This document shows, piece after piece, positions 5,235 through 6,781 of a stretch of DNA of 6,781 bases (position 1 is the first letter of the stretch; the number at the start of each line of letters is the position of its first letter). This stretch comes from an uncultured Saprospiraceae bacterium (lineage in GTDB: Bacteria; Bacteroidota; Bacteroidia; Chitinophagales; Saprospiraceae): contig CAJQNM010000249.1 in assembly GCA_905479665.1 (NCBI GenBank), forward strand, positions 1 to 6,781, read 5' to 3'. Position numbers and translations under genes: made by a program. Below the pieces are notes generated by a model. It was not told where the DNA came from. It ran no database searches and worked only from the letters and a program-made list of their open reading frames with translations.

Positions 5235-6575
5235 CTATCCCTTCATCAATGGATTAGGTTTCAAATACGAGCCAGGAACCCAAGGAAATTTCTGTTCAAG
5301 ATCATCCACGAGTTCTACTCCAAATCCAGGCTTGTCCGAAAGTGTCATATAGCCATTTTGCACAGTTAAGGGCTCTTTAAATATTTCTTCCTTGAGGGGA
5401 TTAAACGTTTGGTTTATCTCACACATATGGCCATTTGGACAACCTACCACAAAGTGAATATTGGCAATCGTGGTCAGGCCACCATGCCAATTATGAGGAC
5501 ATTGCAACCGACCGTAAAGATTTGCCATCCGAGCAATGTGCCAATTTTCACTTATTCCAGTAAAATTGCAATCAGACTGGATAATATCATAAGCTCCCTC
5601 CGCAATCCACTGCTGCAGTTGAAATCTGTTGGTAAATCGTTCACCACCCGAGACCATGACGCTGGGCATGGCTTCTTTGATCTTCAGATGCCTTTCGACA
5701 GATCCCTCCTCCCACTGATTCATCGGCTCTTCATACCAGTAAAACTTAAGATCCTCCAAGACAGGGCAGAGCTGTTCGGTAATTTCCTCAAAACTCCAAT
5801 TATGCTTTTCGAGCACCAACTTAAAGTCCGAGCCCACGGCGTCTCTCAACTGGCGAAGCACTTCTACGTATCTTTTCATGGTCATATTGCTGTACGACCA
5901 GTCCGTACCATTCCGAAATTTAAATGCGGTGTACCCTTGCTCTTTGTACCGAAGTGCTTCCTCAATCAATTGCGTAGAGCCATCCTCATACCATTTGTGA
6001 TTCACTCCACCACTCGCATAAATCTGCATTGGATTTTTGGGTTCGCAATCCGTGGCAAGTAATTTATATACCGGCTCATTTTTGACTTTACCGATGATAT
6101 CCCAACAGGCATTTTGCACACCTGCCCATGCTGCCCTTGCCAGATACTCACGCCCTGGTCCACCCGAACTCAGATAATCAATGTCAAAAGGATTCTTACC
6201 CTTTAATACCGGTGTGACATGTCGATCGGTGTACTTTTTGATTTCTGCCGGATTACTGTAAGGGCTGCCCTCCGCAATTCCGGTGATCCCTTGATCAGTG
6301 TACACCTGCACGAGTGCGGCATCCGTTTTCCATACCTCGTATTGGTTTACGCTCCACAATGTCCTGCCGTCGGGAGGGACATAGGACAAAGGAGTCACTC
6401 GGACATCTGTGATCTGAATCTTTTCCCTTTTTAAGAGGCTCAGTGGATCCTTTATCGTGCTTGCGCCCTCGACGGTTTGGACATCATTAGGTGATCGAGA
6501 GCTAAGGAGGGGCATTGCTGATAAAGCAGCACCTGCAGCAGATAGATTTTTAAGAAATTTACGGCGGTCTGACAT
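5235..6575 (-). CDS. Tat-exported enolase-superfamily enzyme (MR/MLE type)
   Basis: This 446-residue protein belongs to the mandelate racemase/muconate lactonizing enzyme branch, which abstracts a proton alpha to a carboxylate. The N-terminus MSDRRKFLKNLSAAGAALSA has a twin-arginine motif (Arg4-Arg5, Phe7-Leu8-Lys9) and a mild hydrophobic stretch to about 24, indicating folded export to the periplasm. The N-terminal capping domain covers about 52-165. The barrel residues are KFR (219-221) after strand 2, Glu256 in LVLEKHNW as the probable first metal ligand, Glu282/Glu283 in YEEP, Glu312 in GGER, and the acid-base pair Asp335 and His361 (SDCNFTG, PHNWHGG). Sugar-acid dehydration is the most likely class of reaction, but epimerisation or racemisation is possible. 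Glu-Lys-His replaces the common Asp-x-Asn at the first ligand. It stands alone, convergent with the desaturase gene; no sugar-acid pathway genes are visible. Confidence 0.88.
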   Translation of the reverse strand: MSDRRKFLKNLSAAGAALSAMPLLSSRSPNDVQTVEGASTIKDPLSLLKREKIQITDVRVTPLSYVPPDGRTLWSVNQYEVWKTDAALVQVYTDQGITGIAEGSPYSNPAEIKKYTDRHVTPVLKGKNPFDIDYLSSGGPGREYLARAAWAGVQNACWDIIGKVKNEPVYKLLATDCEPKNPMQIYASGGVNHKWYEDGSTQLIEEALRYKEQGYTAFKFRNGTDWSYSNMTMKRYVEVLRQLRDAVGSDFKLVLEKHNWSFEEITEQLCPVLEDLKFYWYEEPMNQWEEGSVERHLKIKEAMPSVMVSGGERFTNRFQLQQWIAEGAYDIIQSDCNFTGISENWHIARMANLYGRLQCPHNWHGGLTTIANIHFVVGCPNGHMCEINQTFNPLKEEIFKEPLTVQNGYMTLSDKPGFGVELVDDLEQKFPWVPGSYLKPNPLMKG

Positions 6576-6781
6576 TGTAGGCAGTATAAGCAGTATGTTG
6601 GATAATTTAGGTAGAAAAATAATAAATAATCAGCTTGAGCAAATGAGGTAGATGTTGTGAATTATCAATTTTGTCTTAATTTAAGCTCAAGGGTACGTCA
6701 GAAACTCTGAACGAAGCTCAATATGAAAGAGGTAGAAGTTCACTAATTATGATGATTTCAGAGTACGGCCATTGGAGAAAA
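6576..6781. other. Intergenic region upstream of the enolase-family gene
   Basis: This AT-rich 206-bp stretch carries no supportable gene. A heptamer GCAGTAT is repeated at 6581-6587 and 6590-6596, just before the enolase-family start. GAGGTAGA occurs twice (6645-6652, 6729-6736). TTGAGC and GATAAT hexamers spaced 18 bp apart on the minus strand form a weak sigma70-like candidate promoter for the enolase-family gene. An ATG at 6749 opens a plus-strand frame that runs off the window, only 11 codons and not callable. Confidence 0.4.

Noticed and set aside
5409..6062. 217-codon plus-strand frame
   Set aside because: Antisense shadow of the enolase-family gene, whose frame holds all the catalytic residues.
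6719..6781. Short minus-strand frame entering from the window end, and a plus-strand ATG at 6749
   Set aside because: About 20 and 11 codons only; neither can be told from chance without the next stretch of sequence.

Overview
The window looks like ordinary chromosome from a Bacteroidota species, probably of the Cytophagales/Cyclobacteriaceae type. This is inferred from protein style (a long histidine-box sterol-desaturase homologue, a NahK-like sugar kinase, a Tat-exported enolase-superfamily enzyme), from weak or absent Shine-Dalgarno sequences, and from degenerate short-period repeats around gene ends. No rRNA, tRNA, CRISPR array, phage gene, plasmid gene or intact transposase is visible.

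Layout. (1) Positions 40-88 hold a degenerate 7-bp repeat array that overlaps the end of a minus-strand gene for a TIGR02206/YwaF-type integral membrane protein (80-766). (2) A 70-bp divergent gap with a perfect AT palindrome separates it from plus-strand dinB (837-1895, DNA polymerase IV). dinB overlaps by 4 bp a NahK-like phosphotransferase gene (1892-2932). (3) An 8-bp repeat array (2922-2987) fills the convergent gap to a minus-strand hypothetical gene (2985-3326) and contains both stop codons. (4) A second divergent gap, with a 20-bp near-palindrome, precedes a plus-strand pair: a probable rhodanese lipoprotein (3407-3817) overlapping by ATGA a fatty acid hydroxylase/sterol desaturase family membrane protein (3814-4851). 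(5) The 383-bp convergent gap 4852-5234 is nearly filled by two tandem inverted-repeat elements. One is a 167-bp element with 17-bp ends and internal CAGGAT repeats. The other is a 159-bp MITE flanked by a CTAG duplication. (6) A minus-strand, Tat-signal-bearing mandelate racemase/muconate lactonizing enzyme homologue occupies 5235-6575, followed by about 200 bp of intergenic sequence to the window end.

The two overlapping gene pairs (dinB with the sugar kinase; rhodanese with the desaturase) are probably translationally coupled, but neither pairing makes an obvious pathway. No convincing new defence, mobile or biosynthetic system is present. The most notable signal is that every gene 3' end that faces a gap is accompanied by repeat-type DNA, and that in two cases the stop codons lie inside the repeats.
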